In this document: piece after piece, positions 1 through 10,741 of the stretch
Numbering within the stretch: the stretch's first letter is position 1
Layout: every line of letters starts with the position of its first letter
NCBI GenBank assembly: GCA_032433765.1
Contig: JAVIAB010000047.1
Span: forward strand, 12,113,107-12,177,106
DNA: 64,000 bases
Source: Megaustenia siamemsis
Lineage: Eukaryota; Mollusca; Gastropoda; Stylommatophora; Ariophantidae
Direction of reading: 5' to 3'
Translations under genes and position numbers: made by a program
Notes under the pieces: model-generated
Database searches by the model: none
What the model was told of the DNA's origin: nothing
What the model saw: only the letters and a program-made list of their open reading frames with translations

Positions 1-557
1 GTATGGGGCTTGTGGTCTTTTGATTGATTTGATTATCTGTTTCTTCTGATGGTATGTAACCGGTGTATCTAGTTGTGTGCCTGTTGCGCATTTCTTTGTC
101 ATCTGGTCTGCTTACTCATGTCCTGGTATTCAACGGTAAGATAGGATCCACTGTAGGGTGACCCTGTGGTGCTTGCAGAGTTGAGTCAATAATGTCTGCA
201 GATATGATAATTTACTAGATTGTTGTATCTGGAATGCTGATCTTGCATCTGTCAAAAACACTACAGGCTGTAGACCAAGATTACTGTTCAGCAGTTTTTC
301 TATTGCCAGCTTTATTGCTTGGATTTCTGCGTCTGCTAATCTTCTATGCAGCGTTCCAATGTAAGTGTATCTACTGCGTGAGCAGCAAACTGCTTGTCAA
401 TCAGTTCCCCTACAATGGGCTCCTTCCAGAACTCGACACAGCCTCCTTGATCTGCTCTCAGTTGTCTAGTCTCTCTCGTGCTGTCGCTGTGGATACGTTG
501 ATCACTAAATCGGTACATTTACATGTTTATGTCGCGAGATAATTGCCATGTTAGAAA

Positions 558-590
<33 letters not shown>

Positions 591-949
591 AAATTCATAG
601 TCTAATAAGAATACTCATTCCTTGACAATTGCTCTGATATCTAACCGATAGTTTGACTAACTTTATGTCATTACCTGCCCATTTGTTTTGTACTTGCTGG
701 ATACTTATTTCGTGTTATTGTTTCTTTCTGATCAACCTAACATCTGTCTGCCAATCTGCATGTCTGTTATCTATGTCTATATTAACAAGATATATATATA
801 TATATATACATACATATGTGTCTGTGTCTAAACAACAAGGAAGAAAATCGATTCATTTGAAACAAAATGTTACAGAAAAAATCATTAAGATACCTTGGAT
901 ATTGAACAAAAAAAAAAGCAATGAAGACATTAAAAGCCTTAAACCTTAA
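1..949. other. Intronic or 5' sequence, no gene seen
   Basis: I see no exon here. It precedes the first recognisable GPCR exon and is probably intron of that gene. It holds a CT run (about 558-590) and a TA run (about 791-807). The short open frames have no recognisable content. Confidence 0.5.
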
Positions 950-979
950 AAAGATCTGGCTCATAAACACCATTCTACA

Positions 980-1196
980 GGGAAATAGAAATATTTTAGT
1001 TACGTCAAGAATAACAGCGGACTGGAAAGAACAATAATGGAAGGCGTGGTTCCTGGGCGACGCATCAGGAGCAGACCAAGAAGAAGGTGGTTTCAAGACA
1101 TCAAGGACACCTTGAAGTTGACATCAGAAGAAGTGGGAAATCTGGCTAGAGACGGGTTATTTCAGACGGACTGTGGTGAATAAAACGTTATGTAAA
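980..1196 (+). mobile_element. LINE C-terminal fragment (family C)
   Basis: From 1034 the frame reads a short basic segment RPRRRWFQDIK and then EEVGNLARDG before a TAA at 1181-1183. This is the usual C-terminus of many animal non-LTR retrotransposons, downstream of the reverse transcriptase. The 3' end (ctggctagagac ... tgtggtgaat) is clearly related to the 61-bp satellite at 27872-30150. It is 5'-truncated and non-functional. Confidence 0.7.
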
Positions 1197-1225
1197 GAAC
1201 ATGCAACCAGATAATGATGTTTGAG

Positions 1226-1460
1226 TCTGTCTGTTAAACCTATCTACCTATCTACTATCTGCTTCATCTGTTTACATCATTATCTATCTGTCTGTCTGGA
1301 TAGTTGTCTTTATATTTGCTTGACTATTATCTGTCTGTTTACATGCCTGTATGTCTGTCAGCCAGTTTATATAAGTTTACCTGCACATACTTGTCAGCCG
1401 ATCTGTATATGTCTACTGTCTATGTGCAAGTCTCTGTATGTTCCTCTTAATGTCAGTCTA
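1226..1460. repeat. TCTG/TCTA-rich simple repeat
   Basis: Imperfect tetranucleotide repeats of the form tctg and tcta, interrupted, in the intron just upstream of the GPCR exon. The open frame across it is low-complexity. Confidence 0.6.
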
Positions 1461-1517
1461 CTCCTCTCTTACTGAACCAACACTTCAACAACTCACCGGT
1501 TACGCCTAATCCTCCAG

Positions 1518-1661
1518 GCCAGCGACAACAACGACGTCAACTACATCAACGTTTTCCAACGCTGCGACTCCACCTACCGACTCCACTTCACTTGGGCTTT
1601 GGTGGCCATCCAGGGTATGGTCATCCTTCTTGGCACTTACCTGGCCATTCAGACCAGAAAG
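1518..1661 (+). CDS. Class C GPCR (GABA-B-like), exon with TM5
   Basis: Internal exon of 144 nt (48 codons, phase 0 at both ends). It starts after a tcctccag acceptor and ends at AAG before a gtaaac donor. It encodes a cysteine-containing extracellular loop followed by a hydrophobic helix and GTYLAIQTRK. This matches the end of TM5 and the third intracellular loop of the GABA-B receptor group of class C GPCRs, which have the pattern FLAxxTRxV there. It joins in frame to 3623-3811 and 6607-7302. The ligand-binding domain and TM1-4 must lie left of the window. Related orphan receptors of the same group (GPR156-like) cannot be excluded. Confidence 0.85.
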
Positions 1662-1763
1662 GTAAACACCCCCCATGTAGCAACAATGATAACAAACAGA
1701 ATGTTAGTTCTTGTCTGTTCGGTTATTTATTCCTCTATTCTTTGTTAATAATAAGAAGAAAAT

Positions 1764-2335
1764 ACAATAAGAAAAATAACCTCTACTGAGATGCTTGCTT
1801 GCGTTCGCCCGATGACTAAAGTATTCTAGAGTATTCTAGTAGACTACAGAATTACTCTTCATCATCCGCCCTTAAAATGACGTTAAGTGGGTGTGTCTGC
1901 GTTGTGTTGTGGTTTACAGTATAACTGTGATATTTGCGCCTTTCGGCCCAACACATCCGACTTCATCACGCTCTACTGAGATGAAATGAGTTAGACGAGT
2001 GACAGGAAACAGTCTGAGAGATAAGATCAGAAATGAAGAAGTGAGAAAAAAGCTAGGAATAGCCACCGCCATAGAATATATAAAGAAACAACAGATAAAA
2101 TGGTTTGGCCATGTGACAAGGCAGAAAGATCAAAACACAACACAACGAGCCTTCAACAAACGTTGTGAGAATACTAGACCCAATGGCCGACCACGAAAAA
2201 GATGGATCGATGGAATATTAGAAGCACTAGGAAACATAACAGCAGCAGAGGCGAACAGAAGAGCATAAGACCGCAAATTATATCTCCCCTCGACGCTGAA
2301 AGGCAGATGAGGAAGGAAAGAAGATGAAGAAGATT
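1764..2335 (+). mobile_element. LINE C-terminal fragment (family D), split by a SINE-like insert
   Basis: After removing an insert at 1794-1970, the sequence encodes MTGNSLRDKIRNE and then KKQQIKWFGHVTRQK and RPRKRWIDGILEALGN. The GHV and RPRKRW signatures are typical of the region after the reverse transcriptase in non-LTR elements. Related copies lie at 27400-27840 and 54385-54800. A stop after NRRA ends the frame, followed by a short 3' tail. Confidence 0.75.
1794..1970. mobile_element. Interspersed repeat H, inserted in LINE D
   Basis: A 177-bp block flanked by the same 13 bp, ctctactgagatg, at 1781-1793 and 1971-1983. This marks a target-site duplication and retroposition into LINE D. 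The core cggcccaacacatccgactt recurs in the other H copies (15725, 16226, 16883, 63525 and, inverted, 30280). Confidence 0.75.
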
Positions 2336-2861
2336 CTTTGTTTGTTTCAAGGGAACGTGGTTAATTAGTGCCTGTTTTTTGTTGTGGTTATTTTACACAC
2401 GAAACTCAAATTCCAAAGCACCATGGAGGCAAAATAATCATAGTTCATAAACGCAAATACTAGTTTTAGTTTAGTCGACGGATCATCCTCGCTGCTCGTT
2501 GTGCATGTCTACAAGTGCTAAGATCTTCTTTCATGTCCCTCAGCGTGTAGAGATTGACGACTCAAGTCGTGTTCTGATTTGTTACTTTTCTGTGCCTTTC
2601 CTCATATCCCTCCTTTCTATTATCTCCAGTTTTGACCTGATGTTCATGCAGTCTGGACATGGTTGTTGATTCATGATCATTGATTGAACCATTAGCTCGC
2701 CCTACCTCTCTCATGGCATTCAGAATGTCACCCCAACCCATTGCACGTCCGCCAACCGTGGTAGTCGTTCCAGTCAGCCTGTCAGCTCATGAGCCGTGAA
2801 AGCCCATGAGCTCCAACTTTGCCGAATTAGATCAACAATATCAGCAATTATCTATCTTCAT
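2336..2861. other. Intron, nothing recognised
   Basis: GPCR intron sequence without an identifiable exon, RNA gene or repeat family. Confidence 0.4.
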
Positions 2862-3200
2862 ATGTTAAAAATAGGAAGAATTGGACAGAAAGAAAAGAAA
2901 ACAAATGATGGAGTCTTTCAACACTAAAAATGAAAAGAGAACTACTAAACACAATTCAAAAAAGACAAATAAGATTTTTGGGGCATGTTACAAGACTCAA
3001 CAGCCTACTAAAAGTAATCTTGGAGAGGAAAATACAAGGTAAAAGAGGCAATGGCAGACAAAAACTAACATGGACGAGTGACATCAAAAGATGGACAAGT
3101 CAGCCTATGACGACCTGCACTATCAAATAAAGCGACAGAGCGGAATGGTGCTCCATAGTAGCCAACCTTCGATGCGGAGACTGCACTCATTGATGAAGAT
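2862..3200 (+). mobile_element. LINE C-terminal fragment (family B)
   Basis: The frame reads KRQIRFLGHVTRLNSLLKVI and then KLTWTSDIKRW, broken by a frameshift before the terminal segment (gcggaatggtgctccatagt). The same family occurs reversed at 11520-11890 and, longer with RT motifs, at 31510-32345. Confidence 0.75.
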
Positions 3201-3622
3201 GATCTCACTTCTTTACCAAAGCATCATTAAGCTAACTAACCCTGCATGTTTTACAAACACTCAATTGACTGAAATCGCTAATGTGCCAAGTCTGGGCCTG
3301 CTGGCAAGCTATGAACCCAGCTCTTCTTCGTGACGTAAAAGTGCGTGCCTCCAGCCCATATTGACAGAGCATAGAGATCTTCTGTCCATGAACTCGTATG
3401 ATATTCGCGCATGTGCCAGCAATGTATATTGTGGTTTACACCCAAGCGATAAATACGTAGCTTTCTGAGCGATCAAACCGGCATATTTCATGATATTTTA
3501 TATAAACATTGTAATAATACGCTGCGTCAGAAATTGAAAGCAGGAATGTTAGTACAGCGCAGCTTAGCTAGCTTACCATGAAGGCAGACCACTGGTCTAC
3601 ACACACAATTGTATCGTTGCAG

Positions 3623-3811
3623 GTCACTTTTCCGGAGTTGAACGATTCCAAGTGGATCGCCTTGTGCATTTACAACTTGGTCGTTCTTGGCCCTGTAGGC
3701 GTCGTAGTTGTCATGGCAACGGAAGACAAGCCGGAAATCAACTACGCTCTTCAAGCCGGCATTCTGATTCTTGTGACGACTATTACCCAGTGTCTTATTT
3801 TTGTACCGAAG
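3623..3811 (+). CDS. Class C GPCR (GABA-B-like), exon with TM6-TM7
   Basis: Exon of 189 nt (63 codons, phase 0-0). The acceptor is tatcgttgcag and the donor is AAG|gtaagtaag. It encodes VTFPELNDSKWIALCIYN, then the TM6 helix, a short acidic loop (EDKPEIN) and TM7 ending in LIFVPK. The LNDSK motif before TM6 and the FVPK end of TM7 are hallmarks of the GABA-B receptor group. The last 45 nt or so and the splice donor are the founder of the tandem array at 3770-4335. Confidence 0.88.
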
Positions 3812-4335
3812 GTAAGTAAGTATGTAACGGTTGAAAAGGTATTCTTATGACGACTATTACTCAGTGTCTTATTTTTGTACCGAAGGTAAGTATGTAACGG
3901 ATGAAAAGGTATTCTTGTGACGACTATTATCCAGTGTATTATTTTTGCACCAAAGGTAAGTTTATGGCGTGTGAAAATGTATTCTTGTGACGACTATTAC
4001 CCAGTGTCTTACTTTTGTACCGAAGATAAATATATAATGGGTGAAAAGGTATTCTTGTGGCGACTGTTACATAGTGTCTTATTTTTGTACCGAAGGTAAG
4101 TATATAACGGGTGAAAATGTATTTTGTGACGACTGTTACCCGATATATTATTTTGTGCCGAAGGTAAGTAAGTAACGGGTGAAAAGGTATTCTTATGACG
4201 ACTGTTACCCAGTGTCTTATTTTTGTACCGAAGGTAAGTATGTAGCGGGTGAAAAGGTATTCTGTGACGACTGTTACCCAGTGTCTTATTTTGTGTCGAA
4301 GGTGAATTTGTGACGTGTGAAAAGGTATTATTGAG
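3770..4335 (+). repeat. 70-bp tandem array of exon 3' end plus splice donor
   Basis: About eight units of 68-75 bp. Each contains a copy of the exon end (gacgactattacccagtg ... ccgaag) and the following gtaagt, then gtaacgggtgaaaag. The first unit is the functional exon end; the others are in the intron. Six of the seven later units keep a GT after the exon-like end, five of them as GTAAG. The unit at about 4025 reads gataaat and has lost it. Confidence 0.9.
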
Positions 4336-4553
4336 ATGACAATTAGTCTGTTATATATAACGGAATACATTGAAAGTAAGACTATATCTAGGGATGGGGA
4401 AATCTAGAGGCGAGGAGAAGCTTCTGACGAGTAAAGTGGGTATTTTATGTCCGGAAGTGAAGTGTATGACGGGAGAAAGTATTATTTTTGTGTGTTTAAA
4501 GATTTATTTTGCTCTATATAGTATACACTAACTACACACACATATATACATAC

Positions 4554-5359
4554 CAGTGGCGTATCCTCTATGCTACCGCCGGTAGCCTGAACATATTAAC
4601 GAAATACAAAAGGAAATGATAATTTATTATATTTTTTTCATAATTATATTAAAAATTGTCGAATATTCTATTACACATTTCGTAGGCCAATATGATTTAT
4701 TTGCTTTGATTTGCATTTATTTAAAGCAAGGTTTTGCTATGGCCACTATAACGTTTGTGAATGAAACCCAAACTACTCTGAGATAGTACATGAAACCGCT
4801 AATAAGCAGCGATACAGTTCTCTTCTCTCCGACTTAGAATTAATGACCTTGAAATTCAAAAATTCCCGTCAAAATAATACGGCGAGAGCTACCTATACAA
4901 AATGTGGTTTCAGTGGTTATTTTTAGCTCTAGCCAATCAGATGCGTCACAAAGTGAAAGTGAAACTATGTCTGATTACCGGAACGTCCTAATCTATTTAT
5001 AACTACGTTATGCGCATCAGCATCTGTAGAAAGAACTTTTTCTGCTCTCAAGAGAATCAAATCTTATTGTCGCTCAACTCAGACACAAGAACGCTTATCT
5101 GGTTAGGCAATAATGTCCATTGAGAAATCATTCCTTCAGAAACTTAGAAACCATCCCAACAGTACTTTCAATGACCAAGTCATCGAGACATTTTCGTCCC
5201 AAACAAGACGGATAGAGTTTACATATACATAAGTAAGTAATTTAAAATGTAGTGATGCCATTAGCAAATATTACTTCATGTTAGCCTACTGAATATAATG
5301 TATGTCATTATTTATTATGTCAGCGGTAGCCCAGACCCCAAAACCAGTATACGCCACTG
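4554..5359 (+). mobile_element. hAT-family DNA transposon remnant
   Basis: The ends cagtggcgtat and atacgccactg are inverted repeats, extended by a weaker match around ctaccgc/gcggtag. They are flanked by an 8-bp direct duplication atacatac (4546-4553 and 5360-5367), the length typical of hAT. Near 5010-5150 a degraded frame reads SASVERTFSALKRIKSY and then MSIEKSFLQKL. This matches the C-terminal dimerisation region of hAT transposases of the ZMYM-like type. The 806-bp element has lost the catalytic core and is inserted in the GPCR intron. Confidence 0.85.
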
Positions 5360-5401
5360 ATACATACATAATAAAGTTTACATACTATACACAGTCTATA
5401 T

Positions 5402-5663
5402 CAATCGATTGACCTCTCGAGTCATGGCCGGTCCCATAGGGCATAGACCCAGATACTCTTTCTCTTTTTCTAAATTTTCTTTGTAGCAGTCTCAATCCTT
5501 GCAAAGATCTTTAATCAAATCTCGTCATTTGTCTCTGTTCTGTGAAAACATCTCCATCTCATTAAGGGAGCAGATTCCTGCTGCCTTTGCCTCTCTGATC
5601 AATGCTTTTCTCGTTGTTTCTCTGGGTCGGCCTCTTTTCCTCCTACCTGTTGTGACTCACGTG
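5402..5663 (-). mobile_element. LINE A 3' fragment, older copy
   Basis: The reverse strand carries a diverged version of the LINE A C-terminus, short 3' UTR and tail. It is flanked by acagtctatat at 5391-5401 and 5664-5674, an 11-bp target-site duplication. It is clearly more diverged than the copies at 40-60 kb. Confidence 0.8.
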
Positions 5664-5699
5664 ACAGTCTATATACATACTGACAAAATATGCGCGGAT

Positions 5700-6520
5700 G
5701 TCAAGTCACAGTGTAACAGTATAAATGAACTACTTTTTGCTGATGGCCAGGCCCTAACAGCTTTCCAAGAAACAGAGCTTCAACATCATCTACAGTCCTT
5801 GAATAAAGAACGTAATATTAATGGCATGAAAATAGGTACTGAACAAAAAACAGAAGTTTCATTAAGAAGACAAAAGAAGGCATAGCTATAGAACATTAAG
5901 TTATAAAACAGGTAACAAACTTTAAATATCTGGGAACAACATTCTCTGAAGATGGTAAAATCAATAAAGAAATATACATACGATGCACTAAGGCAAACCA
6001 AATATTAGGACAGCTTTCCCTATACTGCAACACAAAGCAGTACCTACCACCACCAATTAACTTCTTATACACATAGTATATTTATTCCAACATTGTGCTA
6101 CCAATGCAAAGTATGGCCACTTACGTATAAGTATAAAAGAAAGTTAGTCACCACAGAGATGCGATGTCTGAGAAAAGCGCTTGGGGTAGCTAGAAAAGGC
6201 AGAATCAGAACTGACATAAGAGAAAGAGTAGGCATTGAACCAATCTTAAGCTACATACATAAAGCAAACAAATAAACTGGTTTGCTCATCTAGAAAGAAT
6301 GTTGTGTGATTCCTTACAATACAGAGCATATATTAAAAGAGGAGAAGGGAGAAGAGCATGAGGCAGGCCCAGAGTAAGATGGACAGACAACATCAAAGTA
6401 ACGCTACATAAATTGACAATGAGTGAAGCCACCAAAGGACGAGAACCAGAACTTTGCATCTCCCTCGACACCCGAACGTGTACAAGAGTGAGTGAAGAAA
6501 GAAGAAGAAGATCAGAGAAT
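5700..6520 (+). mobile_element. LINE fragment with RT end (family F)
   Basis: Near 5727 a frame reads LLFADGQALTAFQETE, a decayed RT motif C (FADD with D to G). At 6093-6275 it reads VTTEMRCLRKALGVARKGR and ERVGIEPILSYIHK, and then a broken RPRVRW-like segment. Frames are shifted several times. A reversed copy of the 3' part lies at 45655-46090. Confidence 0.75.
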
Positions 6521-6606
6521 TGTTCACAAATGTCAGCATCACTTATATATCCCTACAGATGTGATATTTTCCCTAATCGTTGTTTGTCCATTTCATCTTT
6601 CCCAAG

Positions 6607-7302
6607 ATCATCGCCTACAGGAAGCACAATCGTCTGCAGTCGCCAAGCTCGGACATTTCCGTTAAACTTCGCACCATGAACGAGATGATCGACTCCTACA
6701 CCCTTGACCCCGGTGCTTTGAACCGGAACCAGAAAAGTGGCTTGAAACGAAAGATAACATCCGGCAGCTGCAAGGCGTCCATAGAAACCGATCTCTCTTT
6801 CATAGCGTGTCACAATCACTGCCGATGTACTGTGACAGAACCACTTCCTTCAGAAGAACACACAACACAAAGACTGGACGAGTTTAACTACCATTTTGTA
6901 TCTTTGAAACAATTACGGAAATCAAAATCTGATTCAAACCTCAAAGATGTGATCAACCCAAGTTTCCTCAAGCAACAAGCAGAGCACCGGCATCAAGAAA
7001 ACAGAAGAAATGAATATCAAAATTCATCAAATTGTAGCAACACAAACACCGGAGTCTTTTTCAGAAACCTGACTCTTGCAGAATGTAACCAAAACATAGT
7101 TGGGGGCTCTGAGATTGAGTCGGGGATTGTTCTCGACGTCATGAAGGTCAAGGCCGATATTAAAGTTTTGCCCAAATTTGATTTAAGAAAAAACGGTCAG
7201 GAAGATCAGGATCATGGAACTAATGCGGAGAGAATCTACCATCTTATAAATAGGCTTAAACATGCTGTGATCGTTGGGGAAAGTATAGAACAACAGACTT
7301 GA
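6607..7302 (+). CDS. Class C GPCR, terminal exon with cytoplasmic tail
   Basis: The acceptor is tctttcccaag and the frame continues FVPK|IIAYRKHNRLQSP, then runs open for 231 codons to a TGA at 7300-7302. Phase 0 matches the donor at 3811. The tail is hydrophilic, rich in S, N, K and Q, and includes a basic stretch (SGLKRKITSG), a serine-rich KSKSDSNLKD segment and a small cysteine cluster (CHNHCRC). It has no obvious second membrane domain. I see no clear heptad coiled coil such as mammalian GABA-B subunits use for dimerisation. The open frame extends upstream to an ATG at 6580, but that lies in the intron. Confidence 0.85.
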   Translation: MIAYRKHNRLQSPSSDISVKLRTMNEMIDSYTLDPGALNRNQKSGLKRKITSGSCKASIETDLSFIACHNHCRCTVTEPLPSEEHTTQRLDEFNYHFVSLKQLRKSKSDSNLKDVINPSFLKQQAEHRHQENRRNEYQNSSNCSNTNTGVFFRNLTLAECNQNIVGGSEIESGIVLDVMKVKADIKVLPKFDLRKNGQEDQDHGTNAERIYHLINRLKHAVIVGESIEQQT

Positions 7303-7377
7303 TCCAATATAAGGTTTATTAGATTATTTTTATGAGTTATTTGTGGAAGATGCGTGAGTTACTGAGTTGAGTGAGTT

Positions 7378-7500
7378 ATTTGCGGGTTATCATCATTGCA
7401 CTCCGAACATGTCCATAGGTGATCAGATCCCCCTTTCAGCAAGTCTCGAAGTTCGAAGTGTCCAACGACTAACGACTCCAGTTCTGTGTTGGTAGATAAG
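7378..7500 (+). repeat. Interspersed repeat J copy
   Basis: The block gcactccgaacatgtccata followed by gatcagatccccctttcagc recurs at about 33478-33515 (+), 42105-42185 (-) and 44445-44535 (-), and at the end of the 93-bp array near 38508. No coding content was recognised. Confidence 0.6.
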
Positions 7501-7789
7501 TTTTCTTATACGCCCACTTATTATGCGCTTTCTGTGCGGCCCAAGATGGTGGTGCCTTTTCGCCTGTTTGTCGTCAAGGAAGTGTGATTTCATTTAAGTT
7601 TGCTTCCTAATGAAGAAGGACACACAAAAACTCACGGTGTATCCACGTGCCGAAGAGCTGCTTGACTGGGGTTGGCCGGTCTATAACGTGAAAACGGGTT
7701 CTTGACCGTGCGACTGAGTGAGTGCACGTGAGTCTAGACCACACAGTGCGTGTATGCAAACAGAACACCGCGTGTTAGATTATTTTTAT

Positions 7790-8655
7790 GAATTGTTTCA
7801 TTTTTCTTTTAGAGATGCGTACCTGAAACAGAACGTGACTTGTAAGTGTAATGTTATGAACTGTTTATCGAAAAATGCCTGTTTGAAATATTGCATTATT
7901 TGTTAAATTATTTTATGAACTGTTTATGAGTTGTTTCGTTTTTTTTTTATGCATGTCTAAAACAGAACGTGACTTGTTGGATTACTTTGTATGAACAGTT
8001 TATCCAGAGATGCACGTATGAAATATTATATGATTTATCAAATTATTTGCATGAACTGTTTATAGAGTAATACGTATCCTAAACAGAACGTCACATGTCA
8101 TAAATCAGTTGTTGAATTAATTTTTAAAACTGTTTACTTTTTTCTTTTTTTTTTCTTTAGAGATGCGTGTCTCAAACGGAAGGGAATTTATTCGATTATT
8201 TTATGAACTGTTTATCATGAGATGCGTGTCTGAAACAGAAGGGAATTTATTCGATTATTTTATGAACTGTTTATCATGAGATGCGTGTCTGAAACAGAAG
8301 GGAATTTATTCGATTATTTTATGAACTGTTTATCATGAGATGCGTGTCTGAAACAGAAGGGAATTTATTCGATTATTTTATGAACTGTTTATCATGAGAT
8401 GCGTGTCTGAAACAGAAGGGAATTTATTCGATTATTTTATGAACTGTTTATCATGAGATGCGTGTCTGAAACAGAAGGGAATTTATTCGATTATTTTATG
8501 AACTGTTTATCATGAGATGCGTGTTTGAAACAGAAGGGAATTTATTCGATTATTTTATGAACTGTTTATCATGAGATGCGTGTTTGAAACAGAAGGGAAT
8601 TTATTCGATTATTTTATGAACTGTTTCTCATGAGATGCGTGTTTGAAACAGAAAA
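7790..8655 (+). repeat. Degenerate array grading into a 59-bp minisatellite
   Basis: From about 8160 there are about eight nearly identical 59-bp units (atgcgtgtctgaaacagaag ... ttatgaactgtttatcatg). Upstream, 7790-8160 holds three or four diverged and longer relatives sharing gaactgttta and aaacagaacgtgact. This suggests old units from which one was recently re-amplified. Confidence 0.85.
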
Positions 8656-8788
8656 ATAGTATTGCCATGTGCTCTACTAGCTGGCGTAGGCAATAATGAT
8701 GAGTCTTTAAGTTACCAATACTGTGTTTAATTTCTTTTGTTGAATTTCTCCAAAATATTGAAACATTTTACAATATTGTGTATGTACT

Positions 8789-8791
8789 CTC

Positions 8792-8839
<48 letters not shown>

Positions 8840-8878
8840 CTCTCTGCCTGCTGAGGCCTGCCTGCCTGCCTGTCTGCC

Positions 8879-8947
<69 letters not shown>

Positions 8948-8950
8948 GAC
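8789..8950. repeat. CT and CTGT microsatellites
   Basis: A CT run (about 8789-8845) is followed by a nearly perfect (CTGT)n tract from about 8857 to 8950. The open frames on both strands are artefacts. Confidence 0.9.
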
Positions 8951-9257
8951 TTAGCCTACCTAGCAAACTGGATATCAACTCCTTTTTATTCCACAGACAG
9001 ATATAGGAGTCAGTGACCAGTACAAACTCTAGCGCCAAACGCTGTAATAGGCCTATTACAGGGTGTGTCAGGTCTGGCCCTCACTATCCACCTCCATTTC
9101 CTCTGTTCTCTGCCAAGTTATTTTTGTTCTTCTGTTGTTCTTACACCAATTACAGTCATAATGCATAATACCTCACAGTAGACAAGGAGAGCAGAGATGT
9201 TGTAAGAAGACTAATCGATGTGGTAACATTTCTAGGGAAACAAGAAGGTGCATTTAG

Positions 9258-9955
9258 GGTCAGAGCTGAGTCTGATGGCTCAAAAATTAAGGTTTGCAGA
9301 AGGAGTTAAGACTCCAGAAATAAAGGTTTGTATAAGGAGCTAAGACTACAGAAATAAAGGTTTGTACAAGGAGCTAGGACTACAGAAATAAAGGTTTGTA
9401 CAAGGAGCTAGGACTTCAGAAATAAAGGTTTGTACAAGGAGCTAGGACTACAGAAATAAAGGTTTGTACAAGGAGCTAGGACTACAGAAATAAAGGTTTG
9501 TACAAGGAGCTAGGACTTCAGAAATAGAGGTTTGTACAAGGAGCTAGGACTTCAGAAATAAAGGTTTGTACAAGGAGCTAGGACTTCAGAAATAAAGGTT
9601 TGTACAAGGAGCTAGGACTACAGAAATAAAGGTTTGTACAAGGAGCTAGGACTTCAGAAATAAAGGTTTGTACAAGGAGCTAGGACTACAGAAATAAAGG
9701 TTTGCACAAGGAACTAAGACTCCAGAAATAAAGGTTTGTACAAGGAGCTAGGACTCCAGAAATAAAGGTTTGTACAAGGAACTAAGACTACAGAAATAAA
9801 GGTTTGTACAAGGAGCTAGGACTCCAGAAATAAAGGTTTGCACAAGGAACTAAGACTCCAGAAATAAAGGTTTGCACAAGGAATTAAGACTCCAGAAATA
9901 AAGGTTTGCACAAGGAACTAAGACTACAGAAATAAAGGTTTGTACAAGGAACTCT
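9258..9955 (+). repeat. 34-bp minisatellite
   Basis: About 20 units of 34 bp (ggagctaggactacagaaat aaaggtttgtacaa), with variants at ctaca/cttca/ctcca and gtac/gcac. Variants cluster, with older ones (ctaagactcc) at the right end. Confidence 0.9.
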
Positions 9956-10400
9956 TTCAAAAGAACGTCATTTGTAATTCCGTGACGTCACAACATAGTT
10001 AAAAATGTACAAACATTTTCAAAGTTGAAGAGAGCCTCCCATTCCATTCCCACGCTGCGCTAGAATGAGATGTCCCAACTCTTGACCCAGTATACGCCAT
10101 TGATAACGTGTATTCTCTAGTTCTATTTAAATCTTCTGCTGATATCTTCGCTGACTCTTCCATCTGGTGTTACTATGCAACCCAAATATGTGAATGCCTT
10201 CGTTACTGCAAGTTATGTTTTTCTGTTCTGACCGATACTCTCCGATCGATTGTAATATTTTTCTTCGCTTCAATTCACCTGTTCGGTTTGCCAGATTTAA
10301 CTCGAATGCCTGTTTTAACTTTCAGATTGTTAGATTGTTATGAATGCGATGGAAGAGATTCCAGAGACAACATTTGTGGGGTTTAAATATCAATCTACAT
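9956..10400. other. Spacer with a solitary hAT-like end
   Basis: The motif cagtatacgccattgata at about 10088-10105 resembles the right terminus of the hAT element at 4554-5359. I did not find a matching left end. Otherwise nothing was recognised. Confidence 0.35.
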
Positions 10401-10741
10401 AAAAGAAAACATAGAATACCAAATGAAACCATAAGAAAAATAGTAGGAACAAAACCCTGCAAAGAATATATAGAACAACAACAACTTAAATGGTTTGGCC
10501 ACCTGGTCAGATTGAATCCTCACCAATCACCATCAAGGGCGTTCTTCTCGAGAATGCATGGAAAAAGACCAAGAGGAAGACCCAGAAGAAGATGGATAGA
10601 TGCAGTGACAGAGACATGTAACAACAAAGGAAAATCACTAATTCAGACAATTCGAGCAGCACAAGAACGACAAATGATATAAACCACGACACCTTTTAGG
10701 TATCAGTGACAGAGAAAAGTAGAAGAAGATTAAAAAAAAAA
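10401..10741 (+). mobile_element. LINE C-terminal fragment (family E)
   Basis: An open frame from 10401 to 10682 encodes EYIEQQQLKWFGHLVRLNP and GKRPRGRPRRRWIDAVTE, followed by a short 3' UTR and an A-run at 10730-10741. The 13-bp tatcaatctacat just before it (10388-10400) recurs at 11334-11346. This would be its duplication if the two SINEs at 10742-11333 landed in its tail. Confidence 0.7.

Noticed and set aside
234..542. 102-codon frame upstream of the GPCR exons, tested as an earlier receptor exon
   Set aside because: No class C GPCR motifs or fitting splice phase.
8727..9038. Open frames across CT and CTGT tracts
   Set aside because: Microsatellite translation (TDRQ / CLSV repeats).
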